NCBI GenBank assembly: GCA_036850595.1
Contig: CM072163.1
Coordinates: 758,604 to 822,603, forward strand
Reading direction: 5' to 3'
DNA: 64,000 bases
Source of the DNA: Rhyacichthys aspro
Lineage: Eukaryota > Chordata > Actinopteri > Gobiiformes > Rhyacichthyidae
Notes under the pieces: model-generated
Told to the model about the DNA's origin: nothing
The model's input: the letters and a program-made list of their open reading frames with translations, nothing else
The model's database searches: none
Shown here: positions 48,238-60,700 of the stretch, one piece after another
Numbering within the stretch: position 1 is the first letter of the stretch
Layout: the number at the start of each line of letters is the position of its first letter
Position numbers and translations under genes: made by a program

Positions 48238-51200
48238 CTTGAGTCTGAGCTTCCATTAAACACATAACTACAGTCCATACATTCAATAACAAACATTCAC
48301 ACTTGGACTTAGTCTCAATTTCCAAAAAGGCAACAAAAAATATAGAAATTTTTTTTTTACAGACACTTGGAAGCTCGAGTAAAGAAAAAAAAAAGGCAAA
48401 CATTCCTAAGGTTTGTACTGTGCTTTTTTACAAACCTTCGTTCTCAGAGAGCTGAAAGTGTCACAGTGAAATATTGCAAGAAAACAGATCTAACTGTTTC
48501 AAATACTGCCATAAAATGATTTATTTCCCCAAAACTATCTTTAAAAACACGTGTAATCAGACTTTCGACCGTTCTGTGGCTCAATTTAACCCATGTTTCA
48601 CTGTTTAGTTTTAAATATAATTCATCGCTTTTTTTGTGCTTTGTCTTCAAAATGGAATAAAAAAGCAGTATTTTAAAGTTTTGTAAAGACTAAAGTACAG
48701 AGAAATGTGAATCTGTGAAAAAGTTGAATATTCTTCTGAAACTTGCTTATAATTATAATTTTATTTTGTTTGAGACGCCTCTGTACATTTCATAATAAAG
48801 CAGTTAAAGTATTTTACAAACTCAAATTAAACATGGGTCAAATTGAACAAACAGAAGGGTTTTAAGGCGTTATTTCCAGATATTTGTGGATTGTTTCACG
48901 GTGAACAGACAGCTCTCCGTCACATCAGTCGTACCAGGTTCGAGCAGAAAAGAGCATCATCAGCAAAATAAACTCTTTTTTTTACAGTGTAATGCCACTA
49001 AAATAATGCCATTGTCTGGAGACATTTATAAAGGACTCAACGAATTTTTGAAATGTTGAAAAGTGAAATAATGAAATGAAGTTGATTGTTTTTAGTGTTG
49101 GTTTGTAAATGTGGTTCTATCAGATTCTTAATCCCTTCAGTAAAGAGCTGTAACTTGGAGAAGCAGACAGGAGCAAAGCCACAGACTAAATCCTTCAAAA
49201 AGTTTTAGTTGGATTTGAAAAGAATAAAAAGGATTAGTTGGATTCCAATAGGATTTAGTTGGATCTGAACAAGTTTTTGGTTGGATTTTAACAAGTTTTG
49301 GCCAGATTTTACAGGGTTTATATTTAGTATTTCGACTATAATCTGTCAACTTTTTTTGGTTTGAAAAATTTGTGTCCAGTGAAAAATTGGTTTAAACTAC
49401 TTCACATTAAAATAAAAAATAAAAATGAACTATTTCCATTTAAATGTGGTCCACAGAAGGTATTTTCACAGTATCCGCTGATGAGAAATGTTTGTAGAAA
49501 TGAGCTTGTATGAATGAAACAGTAAAAGAAAAAAATAAAATCTGTCGTTTTAAAATAAAGTCAGTACATCCCTTCGATGTAACACACACTTCACAGTAGT
49601 TTTTCAAGTGTGTTTTCACTGGACACATCAGTAACTCAAGCTCTTTTCACAGTGTTTTGTTTTTAGATTTTAGAGCAAGGACTAAAGGCAAAAAGAAATG
49701 GGTAAAAGTTTGAAAAACGGCTCAATCATAAGTAAAAAACTAGACTGGGAACGTCCTGTCTTTTGTAAACACAAAATACAATTAAAATATGTTCAAAAGT
49801 TTGATCAGGTTTTACAAGGATTTGATCAGGTTTTAGATGGATTTAATCAGGTTTTACAGGGATTTGATCAGGTTTTAATAGGATTTGATCAGGTTGTACT
49901 CAAATTTGAAGGATTAATTTGTGAGAATTAATTTAAAAGGAGCTAAAATATTAAAATAAGACTTTGTAGTTCATTAAAGGCTCTTAACTCAGTCTTTTTC
50001 AATCATTTCATTTTTAACGTCATTATTTTGTAGAAACAGGAAAATGTCGTGTCAAAATAAAGTCAGTAAATGTAACACTTCACTGAGAGTAGGCTGCTCC
50101 CGTCTGCTCCTCCGAACTACAACCTTCTGCAGGAGTTAAGTTTCTCTCAGTGAAACACACTAAACACCAAACCCTGGACTGTCCCTTTAAAGAAAGTGTG
50201 TGAAAATGGAACAGGACGAACTGCAGTGTTCGTTTGTTTTATCCATTATCGGCCGATCGATCAGAGCAGCCCTGAAAGGAATCAATAAAAGGTTCTGCAA
50301 ACAAAACCTGTTTTGTTTTTTTACACTAAACCCTAATACGTCCAACATCTTCCATATTTCCCTTTGTAACCGTGAAATTTAAATCAAAAATCACTACTTT
50401 TACGGCGAGAAGCTCTAAAACTCCCAATAATTTAGCGTTTTTTGTTAAAACATGAACGCATCGTGAATATATTTTGCTGACATTTGTTTTAGTGGCTTGA
50501 GCTTGTCTGTTAGTTCCTCGGAAAAAGCAGATAACTGACCAAAAATCAGCAGTGACACAAGAGTTTGAACCAAAAACACCCCCAAATAAATATATTAAAT
50601 AAAGTAGTAATAAATAGCTTATAAACAAACCCAGATGCTCTTTCCTGCTTTAACCTTTTGAAACCTTTCTCTTTGTACAACAGTGAACCACAGGCAAGAG
50701 TAAAAATAAAAATAAAATCCTATGTCTACAGTTTCCTCACAGCCATTTGTGTTTTTTTTTGTGCAGTGCATTATTGCTCAGAAGCTGTTCCTGAATCGTG
50801 ATCTTGTAAACTTTAGATTTAGTCGGGTTCAGACTCTGTAAACATTATTTTACAGAACGGCAACTAAAAACCTCCCGGTAACAGTTTTAAATGGATCTAA
50901 CGTGGTTTTAGGTGGATTTAAGGGGGTTTTAGGATTGATCTGAAACGGTTTTAAGTACTTAAAAGTAGTGTTGGATGGATTTGAAGTGTGTTTAAATGGA
51001 TTTTAACTAGTTTCAGATGGATTTGAAGTGGTTTTAGGTTTTGGTTTATCTTGTTTGAGATGGATTTCAATGGGTTTTAGATGGCGTTTAACTGGATTTA
51101 GATTCATTTTTTGGTTTGAGATAGATTTTTATCTGGTTTTAAATGGCTTTTAAATGGGTTGAGATGGCTTTTAAATGGTTTGAGATGGCTTTTATCTGGT

Positions 51201-51828
51201 TTTAAATGGCTTTTATCCGTTTTTACTTGGATCCTAACCGGTTTCAGATGTACACGAGTGGGTTTAAATGGATTTCTTCTGATTTATGATATGCTAGATC
51301 TGGTTTTAGATTGTTTTAGATATAAATGGGCTTCACATAAAAGTGTTTAAATCACTCGATCCTAAAATCCAAATGATCTAATGAGGTCTGAACCCGACTG
51401 TGTGTAAACAAGACGAACCAAAACAGCCCTAAACTGTTTTTTCTTCAGCTTTACAAAAATACAGCACCGGGATCCCCGATTCCCATAAACCTCTGGATGT
51501 TGTGAAGGCTGAAAAACGAGGCAGTATTAAAATAATACAAAAATATTTTTTTGGTTTGTTTTTCTCCAAAAACTAGTTCTATATTTTCACATCGTCCAGT
51601 TTTTGTGGGAACGGGGTTTTTATTAAACAAAAGGCTTTTGAGGCAAAGAAGGCAGAATCATGTCGATGCATAAAAGATGAATGTAACGTTAACGGTTGAA
51701 CTTAAATAGGAAATTAGCTTCTTTTGCAACTGATTGTTTACATTGCTACAGAATATAATATTGAGAGAGCTTAACAATTTAAATGAATTAACACTGGGGA
51801 ATAATACTTGATAAAATGAGCTTAGTTA
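48238..51828. other. No gene seen; scattered degenerate 21-bp units
   Basis: AT-rich. Short degenerate runs of the 21-bp family occur near 49196-49310, 49795-49910 and 50880-51330, in the orientation GGTTTTAGTTGGATTTGAAC or GGTTTTAGATGG. It may be 3' UTR of the minus-strand gene. Confidence 0.5.
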
Positions 51829-52282
51829 GTTTTTCAACATGTTTAGTTGGTTTTCAACATGTTTTAGTTGGTTTTCAACATGTTTTAGTTGGTTTTCAAC
51901 ATGTTTTAGTTGGTTTTCAACATGTTTTAGTTGGTTTTCAACATGTTTAGCTGGTTTTCAACATGTTTAGCTGGTTTTCAACATGTTTAGCTGGTTTTTA
52001 ACATGTTTAGCTGGTTTTTAACATGTTTAGCTGGTTTTCAACATGTTTTAGCTGGTTTTCAACATGTTTTAGCTGGTTTTCAACATGTTTCAGCTGGTTT
52101 TCAACATGTTTCAGCTGGTTTTCAACATGTTTCAGCTGGTTTTCAACATGTTTAGCTGGTTTTCAACATGTTTCAGCTGGTTTTCAACATGTTTCAGCTG
52201 GTTTTCAACATGTTTAGCTGGTTTTCAACATGTTTTAGTTGGTTTTCAACATGTTTTAGTTGGTTTTCAACATGTTTAGCCG
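51829..52282 (-). repeat. 20/21-bp minisatellite (TTTTCAACATGTTTTAGTTGG)
   Basis: About 22 units alternating between 20-bp (GTTTAGCTGG) and 21-bp (GTTTTAGTTGG or GTTTCAGCTGG) forms. This is the 21-bp family in opposite orientation. Confidence 0.95.
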
Positions 52283-53041
52283 TTTTTTTTTTTGGTTTGT
52301 AATTTAGTATATTCTTTTTGTTTTTATTTTTTGCATCAATTTTGATACAACGACAAAAGGCAAAGAAATAGGTAAAAGTTAGCAAAATGTCCAGTTACTT
52401 TTGTAAACACTATTTTTTAGTTGTTTACAAGAATTTGATCAGGTTTTACATAGACTTCAACAGGTTTTATAGAGATTTGATCCGGTTTTCAGTGGATCCA
52501 AAAAGTGTAGCTGGATTTAAACAGATTTTAAAGAGATTTGATCACATTTTACAAGGATCTCATTAAGTCTTTTTGTGAGAATTCAATTAAAAGCAGATAA
52601 AATATTTGTGTTTCTTTTTTTATCATTTCATTTTTAACGTCGTAAGCTGATATAAATGTGAAGATTTCATGATTAAAGTTGATCAATACGATGGAAGCCT
52701 TACATTTGCAGGTGAAAAGTACCAGATGGATGGATGGATTAAGTGCTTGGTTGGACAGTAATCTCGTGGCACAAACACAACACACACATTCTAACATTAT
52801 TGCTGACTGAGTAGACGCTGCCAACGAGTCAGTGCATCATTACAACTAATAAACATTCTCTAAGAAAATAATCTAATCTGTGACAAAGCTAGAAAAGTGC
52901 AGTGAAAGCATTTGTAAAGAAGCAGCACAAAGAATCAGGAGAAGAGCGACTCGATGAAGCTTTGGTCGTTGAGATTAGAGCTTACTCTGGAGGAAGAGGA
53001 AGAGGAAGAGGATGAGGTGGTGATGGTTGGTTTTAGCAGCT
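52283..53041. other. 3' flank of the minus-strand gene
   Basis: No coding exon seen. Contains a few degenerate repeat units (52430-52560), a GATGGATGGATG run near 52725, and a GAGGAAGAGGAAGAG run (52990-53015) just after the stop codon of the minus-strand gene, probably 3' UTR. Confidence 0.45.
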
Positions 53042-56000
53042 TTAACAACACTCCACGATCACCAAACCCAGGATCAAGGCCACAAGAAGAAACAAAGCAC
53101 TTCCTGAAAGAGAGAAAAGTTTAGTTTAGAGGTGTGGGTTTGTTTTTTTACAAACTGAGGCTATGTTTGATTCTTGATTTAATCTAGTTTTCCTTCAAGT
53201 ATCAGCTAAATATTTCCAATATACACTCCAACTTGAATAAAATTGCCACAGTCTTATATTTAAAAAATTGGAGAACAGCCGTTTCCCAATTAAATCCTTT
53301 TTGTTTTTAGATTATGTTCCCGCCCATTTTGACACTCCCAGACTCGGATAATACCAAGAAAAAAGACTTTAATCCTAAAACTGGCATTTAAGGGGTCAAA
53401 AATTCTGAAAATTCCTAAATATGTGTTATGTTTGGTGAGGACTGAAGTTAATAATGGCATTCATTAAAAAAATTGGAAAATAATAGAGTTATAATATAAC
53501 TATTTCTATAACAATCTTGTGTGCAAGGGACTCAAACAAAAGGGTAAAAAACCACTGCACTGGTTGTCTCCTTAAAGCCCCGGGTGCTCCTCACGGCCAC
53601 AGTTCACTCTCAGTGAAGCTACGAGGCTAACGCTAGCTACATCACAATATTAAACACCAGGTCGGATTTCATTTTTCTATTTTACTTTATTAACTTTAAA
53701 TCAAACAATAGCTGACTTTTTATTTTCAAAACTAAAAACAAAAACCCAAATCTTGTCCTCTGCTGTTTCATAACTGTAGTGAGTGTAACGTGTGGAGGTG
53801 CTCGAGCCCAGACTCACCCTGAGAGAGAACAGAGGTGCTGCTGGGAACAGGGCCGGGGCAGGGGTCACTTTTGAACCACGTCTTCTGCTCCTCATCGTAA
53901 CCGTCCTGAAGGAACAACACACAACAGTTCAGTCGTTTGTAGAAGTCATCTCAGAGCTCTTTCTGTTCCAAATGTCAAATTACAGTCCGTTTTGACGTCG
54001 AGTCAGTGACATGTAGGTCCCAGTTCTTTACAACAAATGTACATTTTCTCTTTTCCCTTTTGATTTTATTTCAGACTCACGTCGTCACAAACGATCTTCA
54101 GCAGAAAATCCACACATTCATCGACTTTTATCTCGTCTCCATCGAGGACAAAAGGTTTATCAACTGTTCTGTGGGAGCCACTCACATAGACCAAGTTCTG
54201 TGGAAAAAAAAACCAAGAGTAATGAAAAGTGTATTTGGTGAGGTCCTGAAATCATGAAAACATAAACCCAGCTCAGGCAGAAAACAGTCTGTGAAATGTG
54301 GCCAAATCAAGTGTAAAAACTGTGAGGGTGGTTTATGGAGAAAGTGAGGCTGGAGTATAAGGACGTGACGGTTATAAATGAGGCTCTGTGCAGGTGGAGA
54401 ACAAGCAGCAGGAGACACCTGATCAAGAGTGGGACGCACCGGGAGAGGACAGAGGTTTAACAAACGAGCCTTCAGCACAAACCTGAGACTTTCTCATGAG
54501 GCTTAACGATGCACTGCATTCAGATTAATGAGGCAATATGCAACAGTTTTAATCAAAATGCTGTAATGACTGAATGAACAGAGAAACCTCACGCGACATG
54601 CAGCAAAACCACAAACTTAGTGCATTTTCAACAGACCATATTTATTTCTGGGATCAAATATTTCTTGAAAACAGCAACAACACTGGCAGCACGACTCAGA
54701 GGGACTCAAAAGGATCTGACACTGGGGCTTGGCCTTGAAAAAATAAATAAAAATCAGGTTTGTACATTAATATTTATTTGAATCACCTTTAACAGCAGTA
54801 AAACACCTCTGAACACAAACTAGAACTTCTGTCTTTAGAGCTCAATGTACGACGAGGTTAAAATTAGAGCCACGTCAAAAGAAAACAATCCACACAAACA
54901 AGAATAAAGCAGCGAGCTAAACGTTTTAATTACTGTTGATTCATGTCAGTGAAATGTCTCTGAGGCTCAGCTACAGTTATTATAACTTTACAACACGCTC
55001 CTCATGTTCGACTAATTCATACAAACAGCTGCAGACTGTTGTCTCCAGTGAGAGGACGCTTTTATCGACTAATACAACTTTATTCTTGCTTCATTATGAC
55101 TTGAATATACCGTAAAACTGTGTTAAAGTCTAAACTCAGAGCCACAAAACTGAACACAAATCTAGACCTGACAGGACTGTAGCTGAAGTGTTTTTAGAGC
55201 TTCTAAGACTTTAGACTTATTGATCATTCTACAAACAACGAGTTCACAAATAGTTTAGCTACAGTAATAGCCCCATAGAGACGTCACTAGGTCCTGAAGG
55301 ATCAGCTCTGGGTGAAAATAGATTCAAACATTCAGGTCACGGAGGTAGGAACGGTGCGGATCTCAGAGAAAGTGGGAGATGGGGTAAAAGAGACCAATTA
55401 AAAAAAAAGAATTAGGACCAATTAAAAGCAAACACTAGTAACACACACACTGGTTACTACAACTGGTTACTGACAGAGGACAAGGATTTATTAAAGGATC
55501 AGGTGTGACTTTAATAAAAGAAAAAAGCATAAACAAAGCTCTAGATCCAAACCAAAATGGCTGCTTATAGAGTTATTTTTGTTTGTGCATGAGCCAAAGC
55601 AAGCGTTTTAATTTTTAACAAATGAACATCATTTGTAAATGTTTAAATAAAGTCACACCAGTGCAACCAGCGGAAAGGTCTAGAGCCCAAACATTACAAA
55701 CAATAGTGCAAAGCATACTACAGTTTGTATTGATTTAATTACCTTCCCATAATGCCTTTGGACAGTTTTGTCTGAATAAGCTGAGGTAACACAAAGGTTT
55801 CAGACTTAATTTACACCTGTTTGTTTCATTCAGAACTTTAATGTCTTTTAAAAAACAGTGGATGTTCGTACCGTGTTATTGATGGAGATGAAGTTCTGGC
55901 AGCTGAGATTGAGGGCGATGTCGGGGCCGCGGCAACAAGTAACGCTCCAGCTTCTCAATCACAGGAGCCGCAACTGGGGCCACCAACAAAACTAAAAAAC

Positions 56001-57326
56001 AAGGAAGAAAAGCCGTGAGGATGATACACTTTTATTAGACTCTACAAGTGTTACTGAAGCACGTGGATGTTGAGGATGACTGGGCTTCAGTTTGGACCAC
56101 ACAGCCTTTTTTCTGTTTTTAATTAGATAAAATAGCACCAGTTATGGTTTACATGCTCAATGTCACTGCTCTGTGAGAGAGTAACCCTTTCTACTCTCAT
56201 CATTTCCATCAGTAAAAAAAAGTAAATGTAAGGGTCACTGCATTGATCGCATTGAAACAGGTCTTTTACTTTTATCTTTATTTGATTGTGATGTTACTTG
56301 ATCTGGCTTATTTCTTATATGTTTGAAGGAGTTGTGTAAAGCATTTTATTCTTATTCCACAAGTTTTAGTCGGATTTGAACAGGTTTTAGGCAGATCTGA
56401 GTCAGTCAGGTGTGACTTATAGGATTAATTAACATAGATGTGTTAATATTTGCCATGTAATTACTATGCACTGAGTAACTCGATACTCTTGAGGGAATTC
56501 CAGACATTTGACTTTGTGGATCTGTTTTGGTTTCTGTTGTCGCCCAACATGGAGACCTCTGGGATTTCCAGAGGCGTGTTTGTTTTGCTTTCACATTTAA
56601 GAAGGTCATGATCAGAAAATAAAACAGTGTATAATATTCCTAGTTTTAAAAATTTAACTGAACTTTACATCTATTTTTTATCCGATTAACCTCATTTTTC
56701 CCCCGAGACCGACAGCTTAGGCCGCGGGATCCACGTTTTGCTAAATTAGCCAAAGTTATCTTAGCAATGTTTGAGGACGTATGACGTAGGAGTTATTAGC
56801 CGAAAAAATATGAAATATCCAGATGATAAACTACCCGTATAATTACTCACTAAGGTGTATTGCAATGTCAAACATAACTGAATAAATCAGCGTAAATAAA
56901 AATGCTTTTGTAAAAGGTCGGTAGGTTAAAGAAGCATATAGTTTGACGTGGTGTCATGATCTTGGGTTAGCTTCACTGGGCTAACAGTTAGCATTAAAGC
57001 TAGCGCTACATTTTCCTGACAATGGCCCAACGGGGGCAGATTTAAAGCTAACTTCTTACATGTGCAAACCGACTCGCAGTGCACTTTTAAAATGGTGCAA
57101 CTTAATAATTACTTCATAAAACGACGCTAAATTGATGTATGAAACGCCCCTGCGGTTGTTCCTCGAGTGCAGCCGGTTAGCATGCAGCCTGCTAAAGCCG
57201 AATAAAGTAGTTAACCAAGAAATAAAACCACAATAACGGCTTCTAACGAGTCTTGCTATCAGTTTTGGATAGATACATTGTTGTATACTTACCTGGCACA
57301 ATTACAAAAGCGAAGGGAGCTGCCAT
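53042..57326 (-). CDS. Small single-pass membrane protein, unidentified, five exons
   Basis: Minus-strand exons: 57293-57326, 55872-55991, 54081-54197, 53818-53905, 53042-53103, all with GT-AG borders, about 139 residues. It begins MAAPFAFVIVP and continues hydrophobic (signal peptide). The mature part contains GPDIALNLSCQNFISINNT (an N-glycosylation NLS and NNT), LVYVSGSHRTVDKPFVLDGD, DECVDFLLKIVCDD and EEQKTWFKSDPCPGP. The C-terminus is one membrane helix (SALFLLVALILGLVIVE) ending in CC, likely lipid-modified. Exon 2 is one base too long: the 5' frame (IEKLERYLL) and the 3' frame (GPDIALN) are offset near TTGCCGCGGCC at about 55926-55938, so there is either a sequence error or a disrupting insertion. 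I do not recognise the family. It shares a promoter region with cd83. Confidence 0.65.
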
Positions 57327-57720
57327 GTTGCACATTGTGGAGAAACTGAAGTGTCGACGTTGTGCGGAAGTAACTGAAAAAGAAGGCGTGGCTAACTTTA
57401 CGTACCAGCCTCAGCGTCTTCAACACCTGCTTTTATATATTTTATTTATACATTTATTTATTGTTATTTAGGTTTGATAAACTCCATATGGCTATAAGAA
57501 AAAATATTTACAGCAGTTGTTAAATTTGTTTTATTTTTCAGCGAAGACAAGGCTGACGTCAGTTACAATTGAGATGCGCATGCGCGAAGGAGGAGCACAC
57601 GAACTTGAGCTGCAAAAAAATAGTAACTAGGTGGGGTTATAATAAACACACTTATCTGTTTCAATTCTCACTCGTTCTTGCTTGTTTCAAAGGATATACC
57701 AGCGACGTTTTGTCTGCACT
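57327..57720. promoter_or_regulatory. Bidirectional promoter between the membrane protein gene and cd83
   Basis: 394 bp separate the two divergent start codons. It contains a full CRE palindrome TGACGTCA (57554-57561) and an NRF1 consensus site TGCGCATGCGCG (57575-57586), 13 bp apart. Confidence 0.65.
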
Positions 57721-60700
57721 ATGTCTCTAATTCTCTTGGTTCTGTGTAAGTATTCGTTTATATTTTGTTTTTGTGGAGCCCTTCAGTTCCTGCGCAGTCT
57801 ACAACTTAAAGCATTTCTTGCAAATATTACATGCATTATTTGAGTTTGCTGGAGGTACGTTAGAAGTTAGTGCTTTTGGTGATACCTCAATGCAATTTTA
57901 GATTTCTAATCGAGTATATCTCCGTGTTTTTTACAGTGTGCAGTAATGTGGCCTTTATGGAAATGGCTCCCACTGAAAATGGAATCAGTTTATTCGACAC
58001 AGAGTGCAGCCAAAGCGTCGTTCTGAAGTGCACTGCAAACGCAAAACCAGGACTGCAGTACATGGCGGTCCGTTGGTACAAGGTAAATAACACAGTTTTA
58101 CTCATTTTTGTGTTGTTTTTCTGCTCGAAAACTGAAGAGCTACGAGGAAAAAGAGGCGCGTTTTTCACATTCTCATTGTTCCTTTTCCTGTAATGTGACA
58201 AGCCCCGTCTTGTCTCTGTTAATGATGGGTGTCTGGCAGCTTTTCAGATAAAACTAGTTTCGCAAGTTCAGGGAGTAGTCTGTGAACTTAAAGCTGGTTG
58301 GTTTCTGATAAATCCTTGAGTTTATCTCTGTTTTCTGTCCAGGGTTTTCAACTGAATAGGTTTTCTTTTTCTTTTTTTTAACCCACTCCCTTCCATTTGA
58401 TTTAGAGCTTTGAACATTGTGTGGCTCAGAGCTGCTTTGTTGTCTGTGGCTGGGTTCATTTTATTGAATTACTCTTTAATGCTCTGGTTAAATGCACTTA
58501 GTCCCTTCTTTAAACTGTATTAGTTTGTTAAGGTTAAGGTTGTGAATGAGTTTTTTTTCCTCATCAAAAGGGTTAAAGGTCATCACAAATTCATTTAAAA
58601 CCTGATTAAATCAAATTGAAACCTTTCAAATTAATCTAAAACCTGTTCAAACTAAACTTAAACATGTTCAAATCCAAAATAAAGTTGTGCAAATCCAACC
58701 AAAACCTGTTCAAGTCCAATTAAAACTTGTTTTACTGCTTTGCTTTAACAACAAATGGACTATCACCTCCTCCTCCTTTAATTAACTCTTGGACTTTTGA
58801 CAGATTGGAGTAAATGGGTTTTTTTTGCTTCTACTTTTGATTCTTGCTGCTTTCTTTCACTTCTCTTTCATTTGAACCCTCTTGGCGTCAGATGAAGTCT
58901 GTTTGATGTTTCCTGTTTCCTGGAACCTGATAATGTTGAAAGCCCTTAGACTTTACCCAGACTCTTCTGATTAATGTTCCTTCTGTACATTTTCAAATGG
59001 ACTTTCAGTTTATGCTGTAATTAGGCCTGATTGTCTGTTGGACTATGGTTTTACTGTTACAGTAAAAGGAACACCAGTGAAAAACACAAGAATAAACAGT
59101 TTATGTGCTCATGACCAGGACGATGAAAGGCCAAAGGTCATATAAAGATAACACTGACATCACATTAACAGAATAAACAGACAGGTTTAATAATATCAAT
59201 AGTCTACAGAGCTATTTTATAACATTTTCAGGAAAAAATGGATTATATGTGACTTCTGTCAAAATGAAAGTGAAAGACTCCACTGTGTCTGCTTCAATAA
59301 AACATATGAAAATACAGCAAAAACCTGTTAAAATCCATGTAAAACCTGTTAAAATCAGATCAAAACCTGTTAAAATCCATCTAAAACCTTGTCAAATCCT
59401 TCTTATTTTGCTCAAATCCAACTAAAACCAGCTCAAATCCACCTAAAACCTGTTCAGATCCATCTACAACCTGTTCAGTGAATTTAAAACCTGTTGAAAT
59501 CCAACTGAAACCTGTAAACGAGATGAAAATATATTTTCTTTAGTGGAAGAGATAAATCTAGTTTGTTTATTTCATTATTCTTCATTTTTTTCTTCTAAAA
59601 CATGGATAAAACATCGCCCTCTGCTGGTGATATTTATGACTTACACTGCATCTGTCTTTGTTCAGTTGTATTTTTTACCTCGAGCCAATTCCACGTGGAC
59701 AACCATAAAAGAGTTGATGTTGCATTCTGGGAAAACCCAAATGAGTGTCTGTAGATAAATTACAGGATGAAGCTGTAAAAAGAGATGAGGCTGCAGCTTG
59801 TAACCTGAGGCTCACAGAAGTCTGATCCTAGCGTCTGAAACCAACTGAAGCGTCAGGTGTGAGTTCACAGAGCGTGGAATTACAGAAATATTCCCCAAAA
59901 AACCCACATAACCTGCTTTTCTCATCAGCCTCGAGGTTTATGCCTAAACTGCAACAAAGAACAATCTATAACCTGTACAGACTCCTCTAAAACCTGCTCA
60001 GATCTGTTTAAAACTGTTTAAAACTGTTCAAATTGGTGTTTTACAGTTTTGTAAAGTTGTTTGTTCATCTAAAAAAACATTAAACAGGTTTATTTCTATT
60101 CAGCTTCGTTTGTTCAGAGTAACTCCAGGATTTGAATAAAGGGAAATGTGAAGGAGAATATTTAGGGCATAGCAACAGCAGCAGTGGAAATAATAACTGT
60201 TGATGTGAAGAAGAAGAAGTGTGAACAGAAGTATTTATTTAAAGATCAACAGAAATAACGAAGTGGTTTCTGTGAATGTGTCATAGATATAAATAAATAT
60301 AGAGCGTGGTTTATGTGAAGTCTATGTTAAACCAGTTCTTTATGATAAATATTAAACACTCACAGCAGCTTCTACTAAACTCAGGTTCACTCCTTTTCAC
60401 AAAATAATCAGGTTTCACTTTCTTCTTGAAACGAACTCTTCACTGACGTCTCTTTATTAAAGAACATTCAGCTACGAATCTGTGGAAAACCTTCTGTTAT
60501 TAAAAAAATTAAACTGAGTTGGTTTGTGGCAACGTTTTTAGCAGTGACTTAAACCAGGTCTAAACCAGGACTAAACCAGGTCTAAACAAGGACTGAACCA
60601 GGACTAAACCAGGACTAAACCAGGACTAAACCAGGTGTAAACAAGGACTGAACCAGGACTAAACCAGGACTAAACCAGGACTAAACCAGGACTAAACCAG

